The notes: generated from the letters alone by a model not told the origin. Counted from the first letter of the stretch, positions 42,582 through 51,824 are shown. The stretch is DNA of 64,000 nt from Roseococcus pinisoli (GCF_018413645.1 NZ_JAHCDA010000001.1:1302001-1366000), one strand, 5' to 3'. A program made the numbers and translations.

Positions 42582-43775
42582 ATGTCCAGGGTCGATGATG
42601 TGAAGGCCTTCATGCCCGGCGAGAGGGCGACCCTCGCGCCGCTCGGCCATGGCGTGCTCGACGGGCTGAGCTTCGCCGTGAAGGACCTCTTCGACGTCGC
42701 CGGCACCCCCACCACCTATGGCAATCCCGACTGGGCGCGCACGCACCCGACCGCCGCCGCGACGGCGCCGGTGGTGCTGGACCTCCTCGAGGCGGGCGCC
42801 GCCCTGGCCGGCAAGACCAAGACCGTCGAGCTCGCCTATGGGCTGACCGGCGAGAACACTTGGTACGAGACCCCCCTCAACCCCAGGGCGCCGGATCGCT
42901 TCCCCGGTGGCTCCTCCTGCGGCTCGGCGGCGGCGGTGGCGGGGGGCCTCGTCGACTTCGCGCTGGGCTCCGACACGGGCGGCAGCGTGCGGATTCCCGC
43001 CAGCTATTGCGGTCTCTACGGCCTGCGGCCGAGCTGGGGCGCGATCAGCCTCGCCGGCGCCTGCGGCCTGGCGCCGAGCTTCGACACCTGCGGCTGGTTC
43101 GCCCGTTCCGCGGCGGTGATGGAGCGCGTCGGCGCCGCGCTGCTGCCGGCGGAGGAAGGGGGCCGGGGGCTGAGCGGCATCCTGCTGAAGGCCGAGGAGC
43201 CCTGGATCAATGCCGAGCCCGCGACGGCCCGGGCGCTGGGGGCCGCCATGTCGGCCCTGGAGAAGATCGGCGGCGCCCCGCTTCGGGTCGATGTCGCGCC
43301 GGAGGGCCTGCCGGCGCTCTACGAGCATTTCCGCTGCATCCAGGCGCAGGAGGCCTGGGCCACGCTGGGCAGCTGGGTTGTCGCCACGAAGCCCCGCTTC
43401 GGGCCCGGCGTAGCCGAGCGCTTTTCCGCTGCGCGGGAGATGGACCCGGCCAAGGCCGCGGCCGGCCGCGCCTTTCGCCGCGCCTTCAGGGCGCGCCTCC
43501 ATGCCGTGCTGGCGGGCGGGGCGGTGATGGTCTACCCGACCAGCCCCTGCGCCGCGCCGCTTCTGACGGCAAGCCCCGGGAACCAGAATACCGTGCGTGA
43601 GGCGACCATGGGCGTGACCGCCATCGCGGGCCTGGCCGGACTTTGCGAGGTCACCCTTCCCGTCGGCCAGGTGGAGGGCGCGCCGGTCGGCCTTTCGCTG
43701 GTGGCCGCGCCGGGCCGCGACCATTCTTTGCTGCGCCTGGCCGGCGCCATTGCCGAGGAGCTTGGACTGGAGTGA
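42582..43775 (+). CDS. Amidase signature family protein
   Basis: A 397-residue amidase. The Ser-cisSer-Lys triad is visible: Lys34 in FAVKDLFDVAG, the cis-Ser in PGGSSCGSAAAVAGG (about residue 112) and Ser135 in LGSDTGGSVRIPA. The substrate is not determined; plain amidases of this size hydrolyse small amides. The stop overlaps the GTG of the next gene (GTGA), so it is coupled to an acetyltransferase. Confidence 0.9.
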   Translation: MSRVDDVKAFMPGERATLAPLGHGVLDGLSFAVKDLFDVAGTPTTYGNPDWARTHPTAAATAPVVLDLLEAGAALAGKTKTVELAYGLTGENTWYETPLNPRAPDRFPGGSSCGSAAAVAGGLVDFALGSDTGGSVRIPASYCGLYGLRPSWGAISLAGACGLAPSFDTCGWFARSAAVMERVGAALLPAEEGGRGLSGILLKAEEPWINAEPATARALGAAMSALEKIGGAPLRVDVAPEGLPALYEHFRCIQAQEAWATLGSWVVATKPRFGPGVAERFSAAREMDPAKAAAGRAFRRAFRARLHAVLAGGAVMVYPTSPCAAPLLTASPGNQNTVREATMGVTAIAGLAGLCEVTLPVGQVEGAPVGLSLVAAPGRDHSLLRLAGAIAEELGLE

Positions 43776-44287
43776 ATATTCGAGAGGCCGAGGCCCGGGA
43801 CTTGCCGGCCATCACCGCCATCTACGCCCATCATGTCCTGCACGGGACGGGCACCTTCGAGGAGGATCCGCCCGACGAGGCCGAGGTCGGCGCCCGCGTC
43901 CGCAAGGTGCAGGAGGCCGGCTGCGCCTGGATCGTGGCGGAGAACGAGGGCGAGATCGTCGGCTACGGCTATTTCGCCCGGCTCCGCGACCGCAGCGCCT
44001 ATCGCTTCACCGCCGAGGACAGCATCTATGTCCGCGACGACGTGCGCGGCATGGGCGTCGGCAAGGCGCTGGTCCAGACGCTTCTGGAGCGCGCCGCGGA
44101 GCGGGGATTCCGCCAGATGGTCGCGGTGATCGGCGACAGCGAGAATGTCGGCTCCATCGGGCTGCACGCCTCGCTGGGCTTTCGGAACGTTGGCGTGATG
44201 AAGGCCGTCGGCATGAAATTCGGCCAGTGGCTGGATGTCGTGACCATGCAGCGCAGCCTGGCCGAAGGCGACCGGACCCTCCCCTAA
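43772..44287 (+). CDS. GNAT acetyltransferase, phosphinothricin-acetyltransferase-like
   Basis: A 171-residue acetyltransferase. The N-terminus IREAEARDLPAITAIYAHHVL with TGTFEEDPP, and the acetyl-CoA site VRDDVRGMGVGKALVQTLLE, match the PAT/YwnH group. That group acetylates phosphinothricin or methionine sulfone. The end SENVGSIGLHASLGFRNVGVMKAVG also fits. Start is GTG 43772, overlapping the amidase stop. The physiological substrate is not known. Confidence 0.85.
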   Translation: MNIREAEARDLPAITAIYAHHVLHGTGTFEEDPPDEAEVGARVRKVQEAGCAWIVAENEGEIVGYGYFARLRDRSAYRFTAEDSIYVRDDVRGMGVGKALVQTLLERAAERGFRQMVAVIGDSENVGSIGLHASLGFRNVGVMKAVGMKFGQWLDVVTMQRSLAEGDRTLP

Positions 44288-44417
44288 ATCACGGGTTTCA
44301 AAGGGATTGTGGCAGGCGCGGGGCCGGTGCTCCGCGGCAGGCGCCCCAGTTCTGCGGTTGACACTTCGGCCGGCGAAGGCGAAGGGCTGGACCCGAGAAA
44401 TCCTTCATGGAACCGAC

Positions 44418-45371
44418 ATGTCGCTTGCATTTGTGTTCCCCGGCCAGGGCAGCCAGGCGCCGGGAATGGGGCGTGACCTCGCCGACGCCTTCCCGATCGT
44501 CCGCGAAACCTTCCAGGAGGTCGACGACGCCCTCAGCCAGAAGCTCTCGAAGCTCATGTTCGAGGGCCCGGCCGAGGAGCTGACGCTGACGGCCAATGCC
44601 CAGCCGGCGCTGATGGCGGTTTCCGTGGCCGTGTGCCGCGCGCTGGCGAAGGAGGGCAACTTCGACCTCTCCCGGCAGGTGTCGCTCGTGGCCGGTCATT
44701 CGCTCGGCGAATACAGCGCGCTGACGGCGGCCGGCACCTTCGACCTGCCGACGGCGGCTCGGCTGCTGCGGCTGCGCGGCGAATCCATGCAGAAGGCGGT
44801 GCCGCCGGGGCAGGGCGCCATGGCGGCGCTGCTCGGCGCCGAGGCCGACCTGGCGGCGGCGATCTGCGCCGAGGCCGAGGCGGGCGATGCCGGTAAGGAC
44901 GTCATCCAGGTCGCGAACGACAATGGCGGCGGCCAGGTGGTGATCTCCGGCGCCAAGGCCGCCGTGGAGCGTGCCGTCGAGCTGGCCAAGGCCAAGGGCG
45001 TGAAGCGCGCCATGCTGCTGCCGGTCTCCGCGCCCTTCCATTGCGCGATGATGGCGCCGGCGGCCGATGTCATGGCCGAGGCGCTGGAGAAGGCGGCGAT
45101 GGCCCATCCGGCCGTGCCGGTGGTGGCGAACGTCACCGCGGCGCCGGTCAGCGACCCCGCCCAGATCCGGCAGCTGCTGGTGCAGCAGGTGACGGGCACG
45201 GTGCGATGGCGCGAATGCATCGCGGCCATGGTCGCGGCGGGCAGCACCCGCTTCGTCGAGGTCGGCTCGGGCAAGGTGCTCACCGGGCTGATGAAGCGCA
45301 ATGCGCCGGAGGCGACGGCTCTTGCCCTCAACACCCCGGCCGACGTCGAAGCCTTCCTGAAGAGCCTGTGA
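44418..45371 (+). CDS. fabD: Malonyl-CoA:ACP transacylase FabD
   Basis: Loads malonyl groups onto acyl carrier protein for fatty acid synthesis. The 317 residues contain FVFPGQGSQAPGMG at the start, the catalytic Ser95 in AGHSLGEYSAL, an Arg in LRLRGESMQ and the catalytic His in PVSAPFHCAMM. The ATG at 44418 gives the standard N-terminus. It is followed by a GNAT gene (GTGA overlap) and then fabG. Confidence 0.95.
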   Translation: MSLAFVFPGQGSQAPGMGRDLADAFPIVRETFQEVDDALSQKLSKLMFEGPAEELTLTANAQPALMAVSVAVCRALAKEGNFDLSRQVSLVAGHSLGEYSALTAAGTFDLPTAARLLRLRGESMQKAVPPGQGAMAALLGAEADLAAAICAEAEAGDAGKDVIQVANDNGGGQVVISGAKAAVERAVELAKAKGVKRAMLLPVSAPFHCAMMAPAADVMAEALEKAAMAHPAVPVVANVTAAPVSDPAQIRQLLVQQVTGTVRWRECIAAMVAAGSTRFVEVGSGKVLTGLMKRNAPEATALALNTPADVEAFLKSL

Positions 45372-45796
45372 AGACCAGCGTCCTCATCACGGAGGCGCCG
45401 GCCCAGGAGGATGTGGACGTCATCCTCCAGGGCCTGATCGGCTTCAACGAGCAGGCGATCGGCATGCCGGGCGCCGCCAGGAAGCACTTCGCCGCCCTGG
45501 TGCGGGACGAGGCGCGCAACACGCTCGGCGGCGCCATCGGCAGCTCCTATTACGGCTGGCTGGTGATCGACCTTCTCTGGCTGCCGGAGACGCTCCGGGG
45601 CACCGGTCTTGGCACGCAGGTCATGCGCCTGTCCGAGGCCGAGGCACGGGCGCGCGGCTGCGCCGGCATCCGGCTCGACACCTATTCCTTCCAGGCCCGC
45701 GGCTTCTACGAGAAGCTCGGCTTTTCACTGTTCGGCACCTTGCCGGACCACCCGCCCGGGCATACGCGCTACTGGCTCGCCAAGCGCCTAGACTGA
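45368..45796 (+). CDS. GNAT family N-acetyltransferase between fabD and fabG
   Basis: A 142-residue acetyltransferase with the short GNAT layout. WLVIDLLWLPETLRGTGLGTQVMRLSEAEARARG (in parts) carries the acetyl-CoA-binding R-G-x-G-L-G motif. SFQARGFYEKLGFSLFGTL is the typical C-terminal block. GTG 45368 overlaps the fabD stop, and fabG begins 13 bases after its stop. Its insertion into the fab cluster is unusual, and no role in lipid synthesis is established. Confidence 0.85.
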   Translation: MKTSVLITEAPAQEDVDVILQGLIGFNEQAIGMPGAARKHFAALVRDEARNTLGGAIGSSYYGWLVIDLLWLPETLRGTGLGTQVMRLSEAEARARGCAGIRLDTYSFQARGFYEKLGFSLFGTLPDHPPGHTRYWLAKRLD

Positions 45797-45809
45797 GGAT
45801 CAAGACATC

Positions 45810-46547
45810 ATGTTCAAGCTCGACGGCAAGATCGCCCTGGTCACCGGCGCCTCCTCCGGCATCGGCATCGGCATCGCGGAGGCGCTGCATGCGCAGGGCG
45901 CCACGGTCGTGCTCACCGGCCGGCGCGAGGCGGAGCTGAAGGCCGTCGCCGAGAAGCTCGGCGAGCGGGCGGCGGTGATCCCGGCGGACCTGAACGACCC
46001 GGCCGCGCCGGCCGCGCTGGTCGAGAAGATCGAGGCCGACCACGGTAGGCTCGACATCCTGGTGAACAATGCCGGCTTCACGCGGGACATGCTGGCCCTG
46101 CGCATGGCCGACGAGGACTGGAACGCGGTGCTGGAGGTCGACCTGAACGCGCCCTTCCGCCTCGCCCGCGCCGCGCTGCGCGGCATGATGAAGCGCCGCA
46201 CGGGGCGCATCGTCTCCATCGCCTCCATCGTCGGCGTCACCGGCAATGCGGGCCAGGCGAACTACGCCGCGGCCAAGGCCGGCCTGATCGGCATGAGCAA
46301 GGCGCTGGCCCAGGAGGTCGCGCCGCGCGGCGTGACGATCAACGTCGTGGCGCCGGGCTTCATCGCCACGCCGATGACGGACAAGCTCAACGAACAGCAG
46401 AAGACGGGGCTGATGTCGCGCATCCCGCTGGGCCGCATGGGCTCGGCGCAGGATGTGGCCTCGGCCGTGGCCTACCTTGCCTCCGACGAGGCGGCCTGGG
46501 TCACGGGCGCGACCATCCATGTGAACGGCGGCATGCTGATGGCCTGA
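45810..46547 (+). CDS. fabG: 3-oxoacyl-[ACP] reductase FabG
   Basis: Reduces 3-oxoacyl-ACP with NADPH. The 245-residue short-chain dehydrogenase has the cofactor motif TGASSGIGIGIA, NNAG in ILVNNAGFTRD, the catalytic Ser in IVSIASIVGVTGN, and YAAAKAG giving Tyr and Lys. The C-terminus INGGMLMA-like (HVNGGMLMA) is typical of FabG. The gene that normally follows, acpP, is not here; a peptide-binding protein gene comes next. Confidence 0.93.
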   Translation: MFKLDGKIALVTGASSGIGIGIAEALHAQGATVVLTGRREAELKAVAEKLGERAAVIPADLNDPAAPAALVEKIEADHGRLDILVNNAGFTRDMLALRMADEDWNAVLEVDLNAPFRLARAALRGMMKRRTGRIVSIASIVGVTGNAGQANYAAAKAGLIGMSKALAQEVAPRGVTINVVAPGFIATPMTDKLNEQQKTGLMSRIPLGRMGSAQDVASAVAYLASDEAAWVTGATIHVNGGMLMA

Positions 46548-46595
46548 GGGCCGGAGCCGCCCGTCACATCTTTTTTTCTAGGAGGGAGTTACTGA

Positions 46596-48155
46596 ATGCG
46601 CAGCCTGTTGCTGGCGACCATCTGTCTTGTTCTGCCCATTGCGGCGCAGGCACAGAACAATCTGACCATCGCGGCGCAGTCGGCGCCAACGGCGATGGAC
46701 CCGCACTTCCATCGCTCGAACAGCAACAACGCGATCCTGCGCCAGGTATTCGACCCCATGATGGACTTCGACAATGCGGGCGCCATCGTGCCCCGCCTTG
46801 CCGAATCCTGGCGCCCGATCGATGATCTGACCTGGGAATTCCGCCTGCGCGAGGGCGTGCGCTTCCATGACGGCACGCCGCTGCATGCCGAGGACATCGC
46901 CTTCTCCTTCGCGCGCCTGCCGCGCGTGCCGAACAGCCCGGGCTCCTTCGTCTCGACCGTCCGCACCGTGACCGGCGTGACCATCGTCGACGACCGCATG
47001 CTGCGCGTGACGACGAGCGAGCCCACGCCCTTTCTGGACGCCGAGCTGACGGCGATCATGATCCTGTCGCGCCGGCTGCACGCCGATTCCACCACGGCCG
47101 ACTTCAATTCCGGCCGCGCGATGATCGGCACCGGCCCCTATCGCCACGTCTCCTACGAGCAGGGCACCCGGCTCGAGGTCGAGCGCAACCCGACCTTTTG
47201 GGGCGGCGCCGTTCCCTGGGACCGCGTGCAGATCCGCTTCGTGACCAGCCCGGCCTCCCGCGTGGCCGCCCTGCTGACGGGCGACGTGGACCTCATCGAC
47301 GGCGTGCCGACGCAGGACATCGCCCGCCTGCGCTCCGATCCGCGCATCGAGATCTTCGGCACCGAGAGCAACGGCACCGCCTATCTCTTCCCGGACGCGG
47401 TCCGCGAGCAGGCGCCGTCCATCACCGATCGCCAGGGCCGACCGCTGGACCGCAACCCGCTGCGTGACGTGCGCGTCCGCCACGCGCTGTCGCTGTCCAT
47501 CAACCGCCAGGGCATCGTCGACCGCCTGCTGGCGGGGCAGGGCCGCCCGGCCGAGCAGTTCGCCCCGCCGATCGCGGTGGGCCGCATCCCCGACCGCCCG
47601 GCGCCGGCCTTCGACATCGTGCGGGCGCGCGCGCTGCTGGCCGAGGCCGGCTATCCGCAGGGCTTCCGCATGACCATCCAGGGGCCGAACGGCTGGTTCC
47701 CGGGTGACGGCGAGGTGCTGCAGGCCATCGCGCAGGGCTTCACGCGCATCGGCGTCGAGACCCGCGTCGAAGTGCTGCCGACTGCGACCTTCTTCACCCG
47801 CGCGACCAATCGCGACTTCGCGATGTTCATGACCACCTATGCCTCCAACCTGGCGGCGATCACGCTCCAGCAGGTGGTGGCGACCCGCAATCCGGAGACG
47901 CGGATGGGGGCGTTCAACCGGCAGCACTACACGAACCCGGATCTCGACCGGACGCTGCTCGCGGCGATGCAGATCATGGACAAGCCCCGGCGCGACGCCG
48001 AGACGGCCGCGGCGATGCGCATCGCCATGGACGACTTCGCGGTGATCCCGATCTTCTACCCCCGCGTGACCTGGGCAGGCCTGCGCGCGCGCGTGCGCTA
48101 CGACGCCTCGCCCTCCTGGTACACCAACGCCAACAACGCGCTGCCCGCGAACTGA
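46596..48155 (+). CDS. ABC transporter substrate-binding protein, family 5
   Basis: A periplasmic peptide/nickel-type binding protein of 519 residues. The signal peptide MRSLLLATICLVLPIAAQAQ ends at a typical AxA site with no lipobox. The family 5 signature is present: APTAMDPHFHRSNSNNAIL near the N-terminus, AESWRPIDDLTWEFRLREGVRFHDGTPLHAED (in parts) and NPTFWGGAVPWDRVQIR. AGGAGGG precedes the ATG. No permease or ATPase genes follow; an M20 deacylase gene starts 18 bases downstream. Confidence 0.92.
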   Translation: MRSLLLATICLVLPIAAQAQNNLTIAAQSAPTAMDPHFHRSNSNNAILRQVFDPMMDFDNAGAIVPRLAESWRPIDDLTWEFRLREGVRFHDGTPLHAEDIAFSFARLPRVPNSPGSFVSTVRTVTGVTIVDDRMLRVTTSEPTPFLDAELTAIMILSRRLHADSTTADFNSGRAMIGTGPYRHVSYEQGTRLEVERNPTFWGGAVPWDRVQIRFVTSPASRVAALLTGDVDLIDGVPTQDIARLRSDPRIEIFGTESNGTAYLFPDAVREQAPSITDRQGRPLDRNPLRDVRVRHALSLSINRQGIVDRLLAGQGRPAEQFAPPIAVGRIPDRPAPAFDIVRARALLAEAGYPQGFRMTIQGPNGWFPGDGEVLQAIAQGFTRIGVETRVEVLPTATFFTRATNRDFAMFMTTYASNLAAITLQQVVATRNPETRMGAFNRQHYTNPDLDRTLLAAMQIMDKPRRDAETAAAMRIAMDDFAVIPIFYPRVTWAGLRARVRYDASPSWYTNANNALPAN

Positions 48156-48173
48156 TCGAAGGAAACGCATCCC

Positions 48174-49457
48174 ATGACTGACAAAGCCTTGCTCGACCGC
48201 CTGACCACCGCCGTCGACGCGGTCTTCGACAAGCAGGTTGCCTTCCTGCAGGACCTCGTGCGCTTCCCCTCGCTGCGCGGCCAGGAAGCTCCGCTGCAGG
48301 ACTGGATGGCGCGCGAGTTCGCCCGCCGCGGCTATGCGGTGGACCGCTACACCCTCGGCGACGTGGGCCTGCCGGCGCATGAGAAGGCGGCGCCGATGGT
48401 CGAGGTCGATCCCGCCGGTTCCGTGCAGGTGGTGGCCGCCCATCGCCCGCAGAACCCGACGGGCCGCAGCCTGATCATCCAGGGCCATATCGACGTCGTG
48501 CCCGAGGGCCCGGCCGACATGTGGACCTACCCGCCCTATTCGGCGACGATCCGCGACGGCTGGCTCTACGGCCGCGGCGCCAACGACATGAAGGCTGGCG
48601 TGTCCTGCATGGTCTTCGCGATGGACGCGCTGCGCGAGGCCGGTCTCCAGCCGGCGGCCGACGTCTACCTGCAGACCGTGACCGAGGAAGAGAGCACCGG
48701 CAACGGCGCGCTCTCGACCCTGCTGCGCGGCTATCGCGCCGAGGCGGCGCTGATCCCGGAGCCGACGGGTCACACGATCACCCGGACCCACACGGGCACG
48801 ATCTGGTTCCGCCTGCGCGTGCGGGGCGTGCCCGTGCACGTCGCCGTCGCGCAGTCCGGCACCAATGCGATCATGTCGGCCTATGCGCTGATCAACGCGC
48901 TGGCGGAGCACACCAAGCAGCTCAACGAGGCCGCCAAGACGGACGAGTGGTACTCGGTCGTTCCGAACCCGATCAAGTTCAACCCGGGCATCATCCGCGG
49001 CGGCGACTGGGCGAGCAGCACGCCGGCCTGGTGCGAGGTGGATTGCCGCATCGGCCTGCTGCCCTCGATGGACGTGAAGACGGCCATGGAAGGCGTGGAG
49101 CGCGCGGTGAAGGCGGCGGCGACGGGCGACAACTTCCTGGCGAACAACCCGCCCGAGATCGTCTGGCACGGCTTCCAGGCCGACGGCTATGTGCTGGAGC
49201 CGGGCAGCGAGGCGGAGGCGGTGCTCTCCGCCGCGCATGTCGAGGTCCACGGTTCGGCCATGGACGAGCGCCGCACGACCGCGGTGAACGACACGCGCTA
49301 CTACGGCCGCTACTACGACATTCCCGCGCTCTGCTACGGCCCGAAGGGCGAGGGTAACCACGGCTTCGACGAGCGCACCTCGATCGAGGACCTGCGCCGC
49401 TGCACGCTGACCATGGCGAAGTTCATTGCCGACTGGTGCGGCGTCACCGAGCGCTGA
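48174..49457 (+). CDS. M20 family metallo-hydrolase (ArgE/DapE-type deacylase)
   Basis: A 427-residue zinc peptidase/deacylase. The M20 ligands are visible: His in IIQGHIDVVPEGP, Asp in GRGANDMKAGVSCMVFAMDAL, the Glu-Glu pair in TVTEEESTGNGALS, and a later Glu and His. The dimerisation domain follows from about residue 200. The substrate is likely an N-acyl amino acid or dipeptide. It is co-oriented with the family 5 binding protein, so it may process the imported substrate. Confidence 0.88.
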   Translation: MTDKALLDRLTTAVDAVFDKQVAFLQDLVRFPSLRGQEAPLQDWMAREFARRGYAVDRYTLGDVGLPAHEKAAPMVEVDPAGSVQVVAAHRPQNPTGRSLIIQGHIDVVPEGPADMWTYPPYSATIRDGWLYGRGANDMKAGVSCMVFAMDALREAGLQPAADVYLQTVTEEESTGNGALSTLLRGYRAEAALIPEPTGHTITRTHTGTIWFRLRVRGVPVHVAVAQSGTNAIMSAYALINALAEHTKQLNEAAKTDEWYSVVPNPIKFNPGIIRGGDWASSTPAWCEVDCRIGLLPSMDVKTAMEGVERAVKAAATGDNFLANNPPEIVWHGFQADGYVLEPGSEAEAVLSAAHVEVHGSAMDERRTTAVNDTRYYGRYYDIPALCYGPKGEGNHGFDERTSIEDLRRCTLTMAKFIADWCGVTER

Positions 49458-49511
49458 GGCTCACCCGGCCGGGCTTCGGCCCGGCCGGGACATCCGCCGC
49501 AAGGCCACGAA

Positions 49512-49545
49512 AAAGGCGCGCCTCCCGTCCGGGAGGCGCGCCTTT
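49512..49545. terminator. Bidirectional terminator between the M20 gene and ahcY
   Basis: AAAGGCGCGCCTCCCG pairs with CGGGAGGCGCGCCTTT over about 15 base pairs. An A-run lies before it and CTTTT after, so it serves both convergent genes. Confidence 0.9.
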
Positions 49546-49622
49546 CTTTTGGGCGATCGCGATGTGGGGCAGACCCCGGCCATGCGCGAGCGCATGGCCG
49601 GGTGCCCATCAAAGCGAAGAGC

Positions 49623-51020
49623 TCAGTAGCGGTAGGCCTCGGCCTTGAACGGGCCGGAAGTCGTCACGCCGATGTAGGAGGCCTGGTCCTCGCGCAGCTT
49701 AGTGAGCTTGGCGCCGACCTTCTCGAGGTGCAGGAAGGCCACCTTCTCGTCGAGGTGCTTGGGCAGCACGTAGACCTTCTTGTCGTAGGCCGTCGGGTTC
49801 ACCCACAGCTCGATCTGCGCCAGCGTCTGGTTGGTGAAGGACGCGGACATCACGAAGCTCGGATGGCCCATGGCATTGCCCAGGTTCACCAGCCGGCCCT
49901 CGGAGAGCAGGATGATGCGGTTGCCGTTGGGGAACTCGATCTCGTCCACCTGCGGCTTGATGTTGGTCCACTTGAAGTTGCGCAGGCCGGCGACCTGGAT
50001 CTCGCTGTCGAAGTGGCCGATGTTGCACACGATCGCGCGGTTCTTCATCGCGCGCATGTGGTCCACGGTGATCACGTCGATGTTGCCGGTCGCCGTCACG
50101 AAGATGTCGGCGTTTCCGGCCGCATCGTCCATGGTCACGACCTCATAGCCTTCCATCGCGGCCTGGAGCGCGCAGATCGGATCGACCTCCGTCACCATCA
50201 CGCGGCAGCCGGCATTGCGCAGCGAGGCAGCGGAGCCCTTGCCCACGTCGCCATAGCCGCAGACCAGCGCGACCTTGCCGGCCATCATCACGTCGGTGCC
50301 GCGGCGGATGGCGTCCACCAGCGACTCGCGGCAGCCGTAGAGGTTGTCGAACTTCGACTTGGTGACGCTGTCGTTCACGTTGATGGCCGGGAAGAGCAGC
50401 TTCCCGTCCTTCGCCATCGAATACAGGCGGTGCACGCCCGTCGTCGTCTCCTCGGAGACGCCCTTGATGGCGGCGGCCAGCTTCGCGAACCAGCCGGGCT
50501 TCTCGCCGAGCAGCTTCTTGATCAGCGCGAAGAAGACGGTCTCTTCCTCGTTGCTCGCCTTGTCGAGGAAGGCGGTGTCGCCCTTCTCGGCGCGCAGGCC
50601 GTAATGGACCAGCAGCGTCATGTCGCCGCCGTCGTCGAGCAGCAGGTTCGGCTCGCCGCCGTCATGCCATTCGAGGGTCTTCTGGACGTAGTCCCAGTAC
50701 TCGACCAGCGTCTCGCCCTTCTTGGCGAAGACGGGGATGCCGGCGGCGGCGATGGCGGCCGCAGCGTGGTCCTGGGTCGAGAAGATGTTGCAGGAGGACC
50801 AGCGGACGTCGGCGCCGAGCGCCTTCAGCGTCTCGATGAGCACTGCGGTCTGGATGGTCATGTGCAGGCAACCGGCGATGCGGGCGCCCTTCAGGGGCTG
50901 CTTCGCGCCGTATTCGGCGCGGGTCGCCATGAGGCCGGGCATCTCGTCCTCGGCCATCTCGATCTCCTTGCGCCCCCAGGTGGCGAGGGAGAGATCGGTG
51001 ACGATGTAGTCATGGGCCAT
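49623..51020 (-). CDS. ahcY: S-adenosylhomocysteine hydrolase
   Basis: Splits S-adenosylhomocysteine into adenosine and homocysteine in the methionine cycle, using bound NAD+. The 465 residues contain [32 protein letters not shown], the NAD-binding [16 protein letters not shown] and the C-terminal KAEAYRY. The ATG at 51020 gives the conserved [13 protein letters not shown] start. An AT-rich inverted repeat lies 64-93 bases upstream. The gene is divergent from the Hpt gene side and near metZ, so the locus groups homocysteine formation steps. Confidence 0.96.
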   Translation of the reverse strand: MAHDYIVTDLSLATWGRKEIEMAEDEMPGLMATRAEYGAKQPLKGARIAGCLHMTIQTAVLIETLKALGADVRWSSCNIFSTQDHAAAAIAAAGIPVFAKKGETLVEYWDYVQKTLEWHDGGEPNLLLDDGGDMTLLVHYGLRAEKGDTAFLDKASNEEETVFFALIKKLLGEKPGWFAKLAAAIKGVSEETTTGVHRLYSMAKDGKLLFPAINVNDSVTKSKFDNLYGCRESLVDAIRRGTDVMMAGKVALVCGYGDVGKGSAASLRNAGCRVMVTEVDPICALQAAMEGYEVVTMDDAAGNADIFVTATGNIDVITVDHMRAMKNRAIVCNIGHFDSEIQVAGLRNFKWTNIKPQVDEIEFPNGNRIILLSEGRLVNLGNAMGHPSFVMSASFTNQTLAQIELWVNPTAYDKKVYVLPKHLDEKVAFLHLEKVGAKLTKLREDQASYIGVTTSGPFKAEAYRY

Positions 51021-51083
51021 GCGCGCGTGTCCTTGTGCGGTCTGGAGCGGGGGTGCCCGTAGCATGCCCAAACGAGCCTGCCT

Positions 51084-51113
51084 AGAGACATAAAGATAAG
51101 TTTATATGCCTCT
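51084..51113. promoter_or_regulatory. AT-rich inverted repeat upstream of ahcY
   Basis: The core ATAAA-GATAAG-TTTAT (51090-51105) is a perfect 5-base inverted repeat. The flanks AGAGACAT and ATGCCTCT extend the symmetry with one base shift. It is strikingly AT-rich for this genome and sits where an ahcY promoter and operator would be. ArsR-type regulators of the methionine cycle such as SahR bind AT-rich palindromes before ahcY in Proteobacteria, so SahR or a relative is the likely partner (inference). Confidence 0.55.
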
Positions 51114-51221
51114 ACGAGGGTGAGTCCGACGCAGGTTGGGGGAGCGGCCAGGCGCGAAAAGGCGCTGCGCCCCGGAGCCGGGACGGCGCATCCCTTCAGG
51201 AATGGGGCGGTGGTGGTCGGC

Positions 51222-51551
51222 TTACTTGAGGAGGGCGCGAAGGGCTTCCAGCGCGCCGCCGGCTTCCGCGACCAGGCGGGGAAGGACCGAGGCGGCCGGT
51301 TCCGGCTGCCGGTGGTCCATGGCGATGCGCGCCTCGCGCTCCAGCCCCACCGCGCCGACGGCGGCGGCGGCACCGGCCAGGCTATGGGCCGCGCGCTCGT
51401 AGCCGGACTGGTCGCCCGCGTGGTGGGCCACCTGGAGGTCGGCCACCAGGCGTGAGAGATCGGCATCGAACGTGGCGATGATGCTCCGGAACACGTCCGG
51501 CGGCAGGTCTTCGGCCAGTTGGCCGGCGACAGAGGGATCGAGGGCGCTCAT
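51222..51551 (-). CDS. Stand-alone Hpt domain phosphotransfer protein
   Basis: A 109-residue helical bundle. The phosphorylatable His is in RAAHSLAGAAAAVGAVGLEREAR, which follows the Hpt signature AHSLKGxAxxxGA. Hpt proteins relay phosphoryl groups between hybrid kinases and response regulators. No kinase lies next to it here. The ATG at 51551 excludes 13 upstream residues of the open frame. Confidence 0.85.
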   Translation of the reverse strand: MSALDPSVAGQLAEDLPPDVFRSIIATFDADLSRLVADLQVAHHAGDQSGYERAAHSLAGAAAAVGAVGLEREARIAMDHRQPEPAASVLPRLVAEAGGALEALRALLK

Positions 51552-51677
51552 CGAGCTGCATGACTTGCATTCCGTTGCCTGCGGCGTCAACAGCGGTAAT
51601 CCTCAAGAGCGTCTTTGTTACCTGGAGCGTCACGGGGCGAAGGTTGACGCCGGGCATGGGACGGGATTACGCATTGT

Positions 51678-51780
51678 TCTCCTCGCGATTTGTCCGGCCA
51701 GCTTGCGGCGAGGTCCCAGACGGGCCGCTTCCCCGATCGGTGTCGACCGGGGGCGCGGAAAACAAACGCGCTAAACGGCC
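51678..51780 (+). promoter_or_regulatory. SAM-II riboswitch upstream of metZ
   Basis: P1 is CCTCGC (51681-51686) with GCGAGG (51708-51713). Its loop reads GATTTGTCCGGCCAGCTTGC, matching the conserved SAM-II loop GAUUUG-CCGG-C-GCUUGC. The 3' part AAACAAACGCGCTAAA (51760-51775) supplies the conserved GCUAAA that forms the pseudoknot. An extra GC hairpin is inserted between them (51714-51757). SAM-II motifs control methionine genes in Alphaproteobacteria, and metZ fits. High SAM should reduce MetZ synthesis. Confidence 0.88.
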
Positions 51781-51785
51781 CGGAA

Positions 51786-51824
51786 CCGGACCCGCGGGTC
51801 TGGTATCCCACCCGTGTCAGGGTG
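51786..51824 (+). promoter_or_regulatory. Candidate expression platform of the metZ leader
   Basis: CCGGACCC-GC-GGGTCTGG (51786-51803) forms a hairpin. CACCC (51809-51813) can pair either with GGGTG at 51820-51824 or with GGGTG at 51844-51848, which contains the metZ ribosome-binding site. This gives a possible switch between open and closed translation; the pairing is inferred. Confidence 0.4.

Noticed and set aside
46578-49361. 927-codon open frame opposite the binding protein and M20 genes
   Set aside because: Antisense shadow produced by codon bias; no conserved motifs.
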